Positions 56,974-64,000 of a stretch of 64,000 nt of DNA are shown here, piece by piece. The notes beneath the pieces were generated by a model. The model was not told the DNA's origin. It did not search any database and saw nothing but the letters and a program-made list of their open reading frames with translations. Position 1 is the first letter of the stretch. The number at the start of each line of letters is the position of its first letter. Where the stretch lies: NCBI RefSeq assembly GCF_049275935.1, contig NZ_CP184830.1, positions 5,704,001 through 5,768,000 on the forward strand, in the 5' to 3' direction. This DNA is from Endozoicomonas_A sp049275935. Its GTDB lineage: Bacteria > Pseudomonadota > Gammaproteobacteria > Pseudomonadales > Endozoicomonadaceae. Made by a program: the position numbers and the translations under genes.

Positions 56974-57720
56974 TTATTCATAGTAAGAAGCTTCCCGACT
57001 GTACCAGGACTGAGGGCGCCCGACGGGCTGATTGAAATCCGGGAATGGCAGTAGCTTGCCATTGGGACCTTTGGTCATTTTATAATCCTGCCATCGATCA
57101 TCAATATACAATTCATCACCGGCACGTATAAATTTTAATTGAGCATAGACCGCTATGGGCAAAGGCTTAACTCCCGCTGTGTATGCAACACCCGAGGTAA
57201 AACCTGTCAGCTCAAAGCCGTTTTTCAGCCAGTCGACATTGCCTGTAAGGGCATGGGACTCCACCACGGCAGGATCACTGTGGGACAGTACACTGCTTTC
57301 AAAATGCCATTGATGTTCGGCATCTATTCTTAATACGTAGCGAATCGCCAGATAGCGGTGCTCACGAAACTTTTTCTTGCGCTGATCATGTTTATTAATT
57401 TCGTAAAACGTATTCCTGATGGCTTCAATCGTATCAAAAGCGATGCCATCCGCCATTCGATAAGGATTACCAATAAGCACCTCACCCTTAGAGATGGTCA
57501 GTGTTTCCGGCTCATTTTCGACAGGTTTATTTTTATACTCCTTGTCAATAATGATACGGAACTGCCTGGCATGCATCGGCTCATACCGCCCAAGTACTGA
57601 TTGCAGTTTTTGGAAGCCTGCATCCAGGCTTTCAATAGACGGGACAGGTTCGGCTGCATAGAGAGGCCAAATGACGATTGTGACCAATGAGAATACGCCA
57701 GTGATCGCCAATTTTCTCAT
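56974..57720 (-). CDS. Unrecognised exported protein beside the CRISPR leader
   Basis: ATG 57720 gives 248 residues with a signal peptide (KLAITGVFSLVTIVIWPLYA, then AEP). The body has beta-rich segments: RQFRIIIDKEYKNKPVE, LTISKGEVLIGNPYRM, YLAIRYVLRIDAEHQW, PLPIAVYAQLKFIRAGDELY. The overall pattern resembles DUF3108-type or lipid-binding envelope proteins, but I do not recognise a specific family. The frame is open upstream to 57816 through short direct repeats encoding NSAINSAIYSAIND, which I consider non-native. No ribosome site is strong. Confidence 0.65.
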   Translation of the reverse strand: MRKLAITGVFSLVTIVIWPLYAAEPVPSIESLDAGFQKLQSVLGRYEPMHARQFRIIIDKEYKNKPVENEPETLTISKGEVLIGNPYRMADGIAFDTIEAIRNTFYEINKHDQRKKKFREHRYLAIRYVLRIDAEHQWHFESSVLSHSDPAVVESHALTGNVDWLKNGFELTGFTSGVAYTAGVKPLPIAVYAQLKFIRAGDELYIDDRWQDYKMTKGPNGKLLPFPDFNQPVGRPQSWYSREASYYE

Positions 57721-57897
57721 CGCATCATTTATCGCACTATATATCGCACTGTTTATTGCACTATTCATCGCACTACTTGACTTGAGACTCTGTTTGTAAG
57801 CTAGTTCATACAGCAAAACTGTCCAGCCAGAACTTGATCAAAGCGTCAAATAAAGAGCAATATAAAAACCTGGCGGGTAATAAAGTTCTTTAAGGGA

Positions 57898-58458
57898 ATG
57901 ATTAACTTTGAACACACAATTCTGATTCTGATCTTTTTTGCAGGCTGCCTGATAACTACGACCATTGTCTTTTGGAGCCTGCGTTTGGGCATCACTCCAA
58001 CACCCACTTCTGGCAAGGTAAGAGTAAAACTACTGGAAACCCTGCCTTCAAGGGTCGATGGCAACATTTATGAACTGGGCTGTGGTTTTGGTTCTCTGAT
58101 TTCAGTGTTGGCAAATGCCTATCCTGACCGCATCATCTTCGGAATTGAACGTTCTCCCCTCCCCTACTGGATCAGCCGAATACGCTGCAGCCATCTGAAA
58201 AATGTCATCATCATTCAGCAGGATATTTTTCAACATCAATGGGAAGAAGCCGGATTGGTCGTATGCTATCTCTATCCGGGCGCTATGGAAAAGTTATCCG
58301 GGGCATTCAAGGAGAAACTTAAGGATGGCTGTTACATCGTCAGCCACACATTCAGGCTACCGGGATGGCAGCCTGAACGTACGAATAAGGCTAACGATTT
58401 ATACCTTAGCCCTGTCTATCGATATCGGGTTAATCACTCTGAACACAGACAGGAATGA
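57898..58458 (+). CDS. Membrane-anchored class I SAM-dependent methyltransferase-like protein
   Basis: A 186-residue protein with one N-terminal transmembrane helix (TILILIFFAGCLITTTIVFW). It is followed by a short Rossmann-type methyltransferase: motif I IYELGCGFGSLISVL, then IIFGIERSPLPYWISRI (acidic end of strand 2), and a motif IV region AGLVVCYLYPGAMEKL. It is shorter than most class I enzymes and the substrate is unknown. Its 3' end overlaps the feoC stop region on the opposite strand by about 29 bp. Confidence 0.78.
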   Translation: MINFEHTILILIFFAGCLITTTIVFWSLRLGITPTPTSGKVRVKLLETLPSRVDGNIYELGCGFGSLISVLANAYPDRIIFGIERSPLPYWISRIRCSHLKNVIIIQQDIFQHQWEEAGLVVCYLYPGAMEKLSGAFKEKLKDGCYIVSHTFRLPGWQPERTNKANDLYLSPVYRYRVNHSEHRQE

Positions 58459-58687
58459 GATCGTAGTGACTCGAGCTTAACCAACGATAGACAATCAACT
58501 GTTCAGGCCCACAACTGACACACCCCTGTTTGCAGCCGGATGACTCCTCCACCACTTTTCCTTTCCTGACCCAGTGACTCAGCATGGCCTGCATGGCTTC
58601 AGGGTCTACTTCAAAATGCTGACTCAGTTCAGCCAAAGTGCAGATACCTTTTTCTGACAGAAAATCTCTGATTGATAGCAGCATCAA
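58430..58687 (-). CDS. feoC: FeoC-like regulator of ferrous iron transport
   Basis: An 85-residue winged-helix protein: LLSIRDFLSEKGICTLAELS, HFEVDPEAMQAMLSHWVRKG, followed by the cluster-binding loop C-K-Q-G-C-V-S-C-G. Four cysteines (including that in GICTL) may hold an iron-sulphur cluster. It protects FeoB from proteolysis in relatives. ATG 58687 overlaps the feoB stop. Third gene of feoABC. Confidence 0.9.
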   Translation of the reverse strand: MMLLSIRDFLSEKGICTLAELSQHFEVDPEAMQAMLSHWVRKGKVVEESSGCKQGCVSCGPEQLIVYRWLSSSHYDLIPVCVQSD

Positions 58688-61038
58688 TGGCTTCCTGTAG
58701 AGCTTCTGAGTGTTTCAGCAGGTAGATCTTCTGAAGTGAATAGCATTCTCTGCCCTGCCCTCCTGAGTAGCAGAAACACCAGAGCCATGGCCAGTATTAT
58801 GATGGACAGCCAGCTCAGGGATGTCAGTGGTTGAATAGTGATTCGGGACAGCTGGTAGTATAGAGTAGCCACTGAATATCCCATGAAGAAAGTCCAGCCC
58901 GCCACAAAGAATGTCCAGCGAAGGCCTGATTCCCGATAAATAGCCCCCAGGGCTGCAACACAGGGTGTGTAGAGCAGGATCATCAGGAGATAAGCGACGA
59001 CAGCCGCATCACTGATGAACAGTCTTTGCATGACCGCGAAGGTGGAAACTTCCACTGCCTGGTCCTGCGCTACTGATTCCAGATTACTCAAATCACCAAC
59101 ACTGAGTCCAAGAGGATCTGCCAGAGAAGATACCACCTCTGAAAGATTGACAGGAATGGTTGCCATGGCCTCCTTAAAACCAGACATAAAGTCAAAATTA
59201 TGGGTTTGGGCTTGAGTGCCATTCTCCTGCTCAGCGATGGAGGTGTACATGGAGTTTAGCGTGCCAACCACCGCCTCTTTTGCCAGAATGCCTGTGAACA
59301 GGCCAACAGCCGCTGGCCAGTTGTCTTCTGACATACCCATGGGAGCAAAAGCAGGTGAAATGGTTTGACCTATTTTACTGAGCGCTGATGACCGGGTGTC
59401 TTCATGGCCAAAACTGCCGTCAGTTCCTACAGAGTTCAGGGTATTGAGTATCATTACTACGAGAACTATGGCTTTACCTGCCCTGAACAAGAAGGCTTTC
59501 AGTCGGCTCCAGGTTCTCAGCAGTACATGCTTGACTGACGGCCTGTGATAGTTAGGTAACTCCATAACAAAAGGTGTAACCTCTCCACTGAAGAGACTCT
59601 TCTTCAGCATCAAACCCGTTACCACCGCAGCCAGAATACCCGTCAGGTAGAGTGTAAAAACCACATTCTGGCCGAAACCGGGAAAGAAGGCCGCAGCAAA
59701 TAACGCATAAACAGGAAGACGCGCACCACAGGACATAAAAGGCGCCATGGCAATGGTCAGCATCCGGTCCTGCTGATTTTCCAGCGTCCGGGTCGCCATA
59801 ATGGCCGGTACGTTACAGCCAAACCCAACCAACATAGGCACAAAAGCCTTTCCGGGAAGCCCCAGAAAACGCATCGCCCTGTCCATAACAAAGGCGGCTC
59901 TGGCCATATAACCTGAATCCTCCAGTACTGAAAGGAACAGGAACAGAAAAGCAATTACCGGTATGAAGGTAGAGACAGTCTGGATACCGCCACCGACACC
60001 TTTGGCCAGCAGCGCAATAATCCAGTCCGGCGCATCGATACTTTGAAGCAGATGGCTCACACCATCGACAAAGAAAGTGCCTGAGAGAATATCGAAAAAG
60101 TCTATAAAAGCACTGCCTATGTTCACAGAGAACATGAACATCAGATACATAACACCAAAGAAAACCGGCAACCCCACCAGTCGATTCAGGACAATGCGGT
60201 CGACACGCTCAGTAAGACCTTGACTTACATTCCCCACGCTTTTGACAGTATCCTTCATGATGAGGCTGATGCTTTCATAGCGACCGTTTGCCACCAGGAT
60301 ATCCATCTCTGCATCATAGGCGTCCTCAAGTTGGGATCGTGCCAAAACCGCAGCCTCCAACAGACCCTGAGAAACCTGGTCAACAAAACCGGCCTCGCCC
60401 TCCAGTAATTTAAGCGACACCCAACGTGCAATTGAGCGATCTTCAATCTCACTGGCAACACGTGCCTGCAGGCAAGTAACAGATTCTTCCAGAACGCTTC
60501 CCAGATATTGCGGCTTTGCCGGTTCAACTCCTTTAAAAAAGCATTGATTAATAAGATCCTTGAGCCCCGGTGTTCCTTTGTTTCTGGAGGCTATCATGGC
60601 ATGAACAGGGCAACCGAGCTGTTCGGACAGCTTTTCAGCATTGATCTTGAGACCTTTGTCCCTGGCAACATCCATCATGTTGAGGACAACAAGAACGGGG
60701 AGTCCCATATCCAACAGCTGTGTGGTCAGATACAGGTTACGCTCAATATTTGCAGCATCGACAACGTTGACGATCAACTCAGCTTCACGGGCAAGGATAA
60801 AGTCACGGGCAATGCGCTCATCCATCGATACCTGATCATCAACCACGTCCAGACAATAGGTACCGGGCAGGTCAACCACTTCAACGAGCTGGCTTTTATA
60901 CTCATAGCGGCCACTGCGCTTTTCTACAGTAACACCAGGCCAATTGCCTACATGCTGACTGGCCCCCGTCAAACTGTTGAATAAAGTGGTTTTGCCGCAA
61001 TTAGGGTTGCCTACAATCGCAAACACATGTTCGTTCAT
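58684..61038 (-). CDS. feoB: Ferrous iron transporter FeoB
   Basis: Inner-membrane Fe2+ transporter with a G-protein domain. N-terminal GTPase motifs: G1 GNPNCGKTTL, G3 VVDLPGTYCL, G4 NMMDVA. Two gate regions with conserved Cys follow (FVPMLVGFGCNVPAIMATRT; LLYTPCVAALGAIYRE) and about ten membrane helices. The 784-residue length is usual. It overlaps feoA (ATGA) and feoC, so the three are one transcript, probably Fur-controlled. Confidence 0.98.
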   Translation of the reverse strand: MNEHVFAIVGNPNCGKTTLFNSLTGASQHVGNWPGVTVEKRSGRYEYKSQLVEVVDLPGTYCLDVVDDQVSMDERIARDFILAREAELIVNVVDAANIERNLYLTTQLLDMGLPVLVVLNMMDVARDKGLKINAEKLSEQLGCPVHAMIASRNKGTPGLKDLINQCFFKGVEPAKPQYLGSVLEESVTCLQARVASEIEDRSIARWVSLKLLEGEAGFVDQVSQGLLEAAVLARSQLEDAYDAEMDILVANGRYESISLIMKDTVKSVGNVSQGLTERVDRIVLNRLVGLPVFFGVMYLMFMFSVNIGSAFIDFFDILSGTFFVDGVSHLLQSIDAPDWIIALLAKGVGGGIQTVSTFIPVIAFLFLFLSVLEDSGYMARAAFVMDRAMRFLGLPGKAFVPMLVGFGCNVPAIMATRTLENQQDRMLTIAMAPFMSCGARLPVYALFAAAFFPGFGQNVVFTLYLTGILAAVVTGLMLKKSLFSGEVTPFVMELPNYHRPSVKHVLLRTWSRLKAFLFRAGKAIVLVVMILNTLNSVGTDGSFGHEDTRSSALSKIGQTISPAFAPMGMSEDNWPAAVGLFTGILAKEAVVGTLNSMYTSIAEQENGTQAQTHNFDFMSGFKEAMATIPVNLSEVVSSLADPLGLSVGDLSNLESVAQDQAVEVSTFAVMQRLFISDAAVVAYLLMILLYTPCVAALGAIYRESGLRWTFFVAGWTFFMGYSVATLYYQLSRITIQPLTSLSWLSIIILAMALVFLLLRRAGQRMLFTSEDLPAETLRSSTGSH

Positions 61039-61268
61039 AGACGAGTCACTTCAACGGCTGCCGCTTCGTGACGACGCAGACTGAGTTGAAATCCCCGAAC
61101 CTGGAGCTGAATAGGGTCACCCAGAGGCGCGACCCGGCATACTCTGAAACAGGTTCCAGGCGTCAGGCCCATGGCCAGAAGCTTACGACGATAGGCTAAG
61201 CCTGCTTCCCTGAAAGCGAAGACCCGAGCTTCCTCTCCTGTCCGGAGATCCCCTAAAGTGACCGTCAT
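61035..61268 (-). CDS. feoA: FeoA SH3-like protein
   Basis: A 77-residue cytosolic partner of FeoB. ATG 61268 is chosen because GGGAG lies seven bases upstream; the frame runs open to 61370 without a ribosome site. The pattern TLGDLRTGEEARVFAF, YRRKLLAMGLTPGT, LGDPIQLQVRGFQLSLRRHE is the FeoA fold. The stop overlaps the feoB start by 4 bp. Confidence 0.94.
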   Translation of the reverse strand: MTVTLGDLRTGEEARVFAFREAGLAYRRKLLAMGLTPGTCFRVCRVAPLGDPIQLQVRGFQLSLRRHEAAAVEVTRL

Positions 61269-61417
61269 CACAATCTCCCAAGCCTCCTCCCGGAACGCAC
61301 AGCAAGCGGGAGAGAGTGCTTCCTGATACATCTGATGATGTAGTGAAAAGAGTAACCTGAGGCGGTTCATGGAAAGACAACAACAGATTGAAAAGCAAGC
61401 GGAATACTAGACCTAAA

Positions 61418-61432
61418 TGAGAATTATTTCAA
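61418..61432. promoter_or_regulatory. Possible Fur box upstream of feoA
   Basis: TGAGAATTATTTCAA matches the 7-1-7 Fur consensus TGATAATNATTATCA at about 10 of 14 positions. It lies 150 bp before feoA in very AT-rich DNA. Fur control of feo is expected from other gammaproteobacteria; the site itself is a weak match. Confidence 0.45.
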
Positions 61433-61583
61433 TTAACAATCGAACTCATTAATATCGTAGTTTCAGAAATATTAATTTTTAATTCATATAGATTTTTTCA
61501 AAATATCAAAAAGAAATATCTGCTAAATGAGTACGAAAATATTAAATGGTCATACTGTGACATCTTGAAAATCAATTTAACTT

Positions 61584-61787
61584 TCAGCTCAGGGGGCCAT
61601 TATTTTCTCTGTCTCCGACAATCTTCTCTGCCAGTGTATGGCGCACTTGAACCCTGGCTTCATCCAGTTCCTGAAGAGTGGCAATATTCATTTTTACTTT
61701 CAATCGAGATGGGGCTTTGTCGGCAAAAACAGGGGCAGAAAGAGCCAGCAGGGTCACTGCGGTAAAACTGATTATTCTTTTTCTCAT
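61584..61787 (-). CDS. Small exported protein of unknown function
   Basis: ATG 61787 (AAGGA eight bases upstream) gives a 67-residue precursor: signal peptide MRKRIISFTAVTLLALSAPVFA, then about 45 residues (KAPSRLKVKMNIATLQELDE, ARVQVRHTLAEKIVGDRENN). The mature part is mostly helical and charged. No family is recognised. A start three codons upstream is too close to the ribosome site. Confidence 0.6.
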   Translation of the reverse strand: MRKRIISFTAVTLLALSAPVFADKAPSRLKVKMNIATLQELDEARVQVRHTLAEKIVGDRENNGPLS

Positions 61788-61910
61788 CGGAGACATCCTT
61801 AACTTCCTGTCTGCCTCCCACGCTGCATCCTGAAATTTGGAAGATATACTAAGAAGGCTCTATAAACAGGTCTAGACAAGAACACTCAGTAAAACAAACA
61901 AATGGGGATA

Positions 61911-63086
61911 TTACTCCCCTTCTACGCCCTGAATGGGTGCCAGAGTTCCCCAGCCATCACAACCCGGACAATGCCAATGCATCTCTTTGCCGGAAAAGCC
62001 ACAGCTGAAGCACTGGTAAACAGGCTTTTCAAGCAACATCTGGTCTGTGACCTCTTTCAACAGTTTGATACTGGTCAGAGAGGGGTCAGAGGAATGATTT
62101 AACTGAATATTGATCAAGGCATTCAACCCCCTGAGAGAAGGTTGCCGTCGCAACTGAATGGTTAAAAATTCCATGGCAGACACTTCATCACGACTGCTCA
62201 TTAACTGAGCCGTCATGGCCAATATAATAGCTGTACCCGACTTCTCATTGAGACACCGTGCCAGATAGCTGCCCAGAGCACGCTGCTGATGACTTCGGTG
62301 ACAGACAGTTTCAAGCATTTCCAGAGTCAGTGGCACGTAACGATTATCCTGAATGGACACCTTCTGGAGAGCCTTAACGGCTTCTCTGTCGCGGCCTTCC
62401 TCCATTTCTATCTGGCCCAGTATCAAACTGGCCCTGACACAGTTCTTATCCCTGGAAAATGCTGTTCTGATGAACTTTCTGGCCCCCGATCGATCATTGT
62501 GAAGCAGTTTTTCTTCGGCTAACTCACAGTACAAATGAGCCAGCCTGGAGGCATAGTACTCACCTGACAATTTACGGAGGGATTCTGCAATCTCAACAGC
62601 CTGCTGCCACTCTTTCTCTCTCTCATAGATTTTCAGAAGTTGTTCAAGCGCATCCACTCTATATTCATGATTTTGACTGGAAAGATCGACCAGCATGGCT
62701 TCGGCGCGATCAAATAATCCTGCGGTCATGTAGTCCTTGGCCAGCTCCAGCCGAACACGAATGGATTGAAGGGGGGTCAGACTGGGTCGGGCCAAAAGAT
62801 CCTGATGCACCCGAATCGATTTATCCACCTCTCCTTTACGACAAAACAGGCTACCCAGGGCAAGATAGGTATCGACAGTATCATTATTAATATCCAGCGC
62901 TCTGATAAAGGTCTCAATGGCCTCATCCGTCTGCTCATTTAACAGATAGTTCAACCCCACAAAATACTCTTTAGAGAGGGGTCGCCCGGGGAAGTGGTCT
63001 TTTTTTTTCTTTTTTTCAGCACGTCCGAGAAGATATCCTGCCAGCATTGCCACCATAATCAGCGCCAGCAGTGCAACATCGGGCAT
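61911..63086 (-). CDS. lapB: LapB, regulator of lipopolysaccharide synthesis
   Basis: LapB (YciM) holds the FtsH protease to LpxC and so limits lipid A synthesis. The 391-residue protein has an N-terminal membrane anchor (ALLALIMVAMLAGYLLGRAE), TPR repeats through about residue 330, and a C-terminal rubredoxin-like metal site with two Cys pairs, YQCFSCGF and HCPGCDGWG. It follows lapA with a one-base stop-start overlap (TGATG). The gene order lapA-lapB after ihfB is conserved. Confidence 0.96.
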   Translation of the reverse strand: MPDVALLALIMVAMLAGYLLGRAEKKKKKDHFPGRPLSKEYFVGLNYLLNEQTDEAIETFIRALDINNDTVDTYLALGSLFCRKGEVDKSIRVHQDLLARPSLTPLQSIRVRLELAKDYMTAGLFDRAEAMLVDLSSQNHEYRVDALEQLLKIYEREKEWQQAVEIAESLRKLSGEYYASRLAHLYCELAEEKLLHNDRSGARKFIRTAFSRDKNCVRASLILGQIEMEEGRDREAVKALQKVSIQDNRYVPLTLEMLETVCHRSHQQRALGSYLARCLNEKSGTAIILAMTAQLMSSRDEVSAMEFLTIQLRRQPSLRGLNALINIQLNHSSDPSLTSIKLLKEVTDQMLLEKPVYQCFSCGFSGKEMHWHCPGCDGWGTLAPIQGVEGE

Positions 63087-63406
63087 CAGGTTAATCCTTG
63101 CAAGGCATTCGCTCTGAGTTTTTGTATTTCTGCATCACGTCGGCCCAGCTTACGCTTAAAACTGGCATTGGCCAACCTCAGCCGGGTCATAGCCACCAGT
63201 GAGACCAGCAGCCCGAACAGCCCGCCCATTATGAAGGAGATAACGACGACAGAAGACACCTTCACTTCTGGCAATAAAAAACCAGCCAGGTCGAATCTCA
63301 CCAATTGTGGGTTAGCGACAATAAAATTGACGAGAATAATCAGCAGGAGGAGACTGCCCAACAGTATTACCAGCCGCTTCAGCCAGATACTCAAATGAGA
63401 GACCAT
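63086..63406 (-). CDS. lapA: LapA, lipopolysaccharide assembly protein A
   Basis: A 106-residue inner-membrane protein with two helices (RLVILLGSLLLLIILVNFIV; VVVISFIMGGLFGLLVSLVA) and a C-terminal cytosolic coiled segment (RLANASFKRKLGRRDAEIQK), the layout of LapA (YciS). It is coupled to lapB by overlapping stop and start codons. Confidence 0.92.
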   Translation of the reverse strand: MVSHLSIWLKRLVILLGSLLLLIILVNFIVANPQLVRFDLAGFLLPEVKVSSVVVISFIMGGLFGLLVSLVAMTRLRLANASFKRKLGRRDAEIQKLRANALQGLT

Positions 63407-63487
63407 ATTCGATCAAACTCCAGTGATGACTTATTTACGATCCGATTCCGAGTCACAATTGAACAGAGCTTAACAACAGTGGAAAAA

Positions 63488-63787
63488 TCAAGATTTCAGA
63501 TTCTTAAGGCTACTGTTAACACGATCCCGCATATCTTTGCCCGGCTTGAAATGAGGAACGTATTTTCCATTCAGAACAACAGAGTCACCGGTCTTGGGAT
63601 TTCGCCCCACCCTGGGAGCCCTGTAGTGCAGGGAAAAACTGCCAAACCCTCTGATTTCCACCCTTGTTCCACAGGAAAGAGAATGTGACATCTGCTCAAG
63701 AATAGATTTGATGGCCAGCTCTACATCCTTCACCGACAACTGATCTTGCAGATCGGTCAGTCGTTCTATCAATTCTGATCGGGTCAT
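63488..63787 (-). CDS. ihfB: Integration host factor subunit beta
   Basis: DNA-bending nucleoid protein. ATG 63787 (AGGA upstream) gives 99 residues starting MTRSELIERLTDLQDQLSVK; the frame upstream to 63823 is not family-like. The DNA-binding arm RAPRVGRNPKTGDSV is intact, including the intercalating Pro in GRNPKTG. It is followed by lapA, as in relatives. IHF is also required for I-F CRISPR spacer integration, so this gene may serve the array in the same window. Confidence 0.96.
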   Translation of the reverse strand: MTRSELIERLTDLQDQLSVKDVELAIKSILEQMSHSLSCGTRVEIRGFGSFSLHYRAPRVGRNPKTGDSVVLNGKYVPHFKPGKDMRDRVNSSLKNLKS

Positions 63788-64000
63788 TGTCGTTCTTCCT
63801 ATCCCTGCACCCTTGGGTGACACTGAAGTATCAGTATCGTTACAGACGCTGCACCCTGATCAGGAGATAAACAAGACATTAAACAGTCGTAGCCTGGAAC
63901 GGCCAAGTATCTCATTAGCCGGACACCCGATAATTCAGGCAGTCCCGAACCTGACAGGGATTACAGATAATTCCTACCCTAGCCAACCCGATTCAATAAA

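Noticed and set aside
56797..57054. Plus-strand open frame of 85 codons after the array
   Set aside because: It overlaps the leader and the end of the better-supported minus-strand exported protein, and it has no family signature.
63824..64000. rpsA end upstream of ihfB
   Set aside because: Ribosomal protein S1 usually precedes ihfB, but no S1 C-terminal sequence is visible in the last 177 bases, so it is not called.

Overview
The window reads as chromosomal DNA of a marine, host-associated gammaproteobacterium of the Oceanospirillales type; Endozoicomonas or a close relative is my inference. The basis is the conserved order uvrY-uvrC-pgsA-tRNA(Gly-Cys-Leu), the lapA-lapB-ihfB block, a FabY-like condensing enzyme close to a FabV enoyl reductase, a huge exported ankyrin-repeat protein, and dense insertion-sequence debris. 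No rRNA genes are present.

Layout. 1-8.4 kb: a partial CDKN3-like phosphatase, a Fic AMP-transferase, an exported alkyl sulfatase with a divergent LysR regulator, then decayed DNA (amylase-like and transposase remnants) around a membrane-anchored, apparently dead trypsin-like protein. 8.4-17.9 kb: a candidate 9.4-kb genomic island at the 3' end of tRNA-Leu(UAA), bounded by a 55-bp perfect direct repeat. It carries an archaeal-type ATPase with a palindromic operator, a 1226-residue ankyrin protein, a split IS3 element with a nested IS21 remnant, and an unrecognised AT-rich gene. 17.8-18.9 kb: tRNA-Leu, tRNA-Cys and tRNA-Gly, plus five tandem 117-bp copies of a tRNA-Gly-like sequence with an abnormal T arm. 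18.9-28.1 kb: pgsA, uvrC, uvrY/gacA, etfBA, ETF-ubiquinone oxidoreductase and two small conserved genes. 28.1-33.4 kb: Fic pseudogene, MNT/HEPN toxin-antitoxin pair, MITE-like element, exported phospholipase C with a 40-residue lipoprotein upstream, and an unknown secreted protein. 33.4-40.2 kb: sirtuin, DUF4139 protein, fabY, AraC-type regulator, fabV.

40.3-56.7 kb is a complete type I-F CRISPR-Cas locus: cas1, cas2-cas3 fusion, csy1, csy2, csy3, csy4, then an array of 127 repeats. Repeat polarity places the leader at the far right, so the array is transcribed toward the cas operon. The array holds a duplicated spacer, two spacers matching opposite strands of one site, two spacers from homologous but diverged sites, and two spacers that themselves contain CRISPR repeat sequence. 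A lone repeat-spacer unit of opposite polarity lies between csy4 and the array.

57-64 kb: an unknown exported protein, a membrane-anchored methyltransferase, the ferrous iron operon feoABC with a possible Fur site, a small secreted protein, and lapB-lapA-ihfB. The most unusual features are the tRNA-Gly-like tandem array, the repeat-derived spacers and inverted CRISPR unit, and the tRNA-Leu island.
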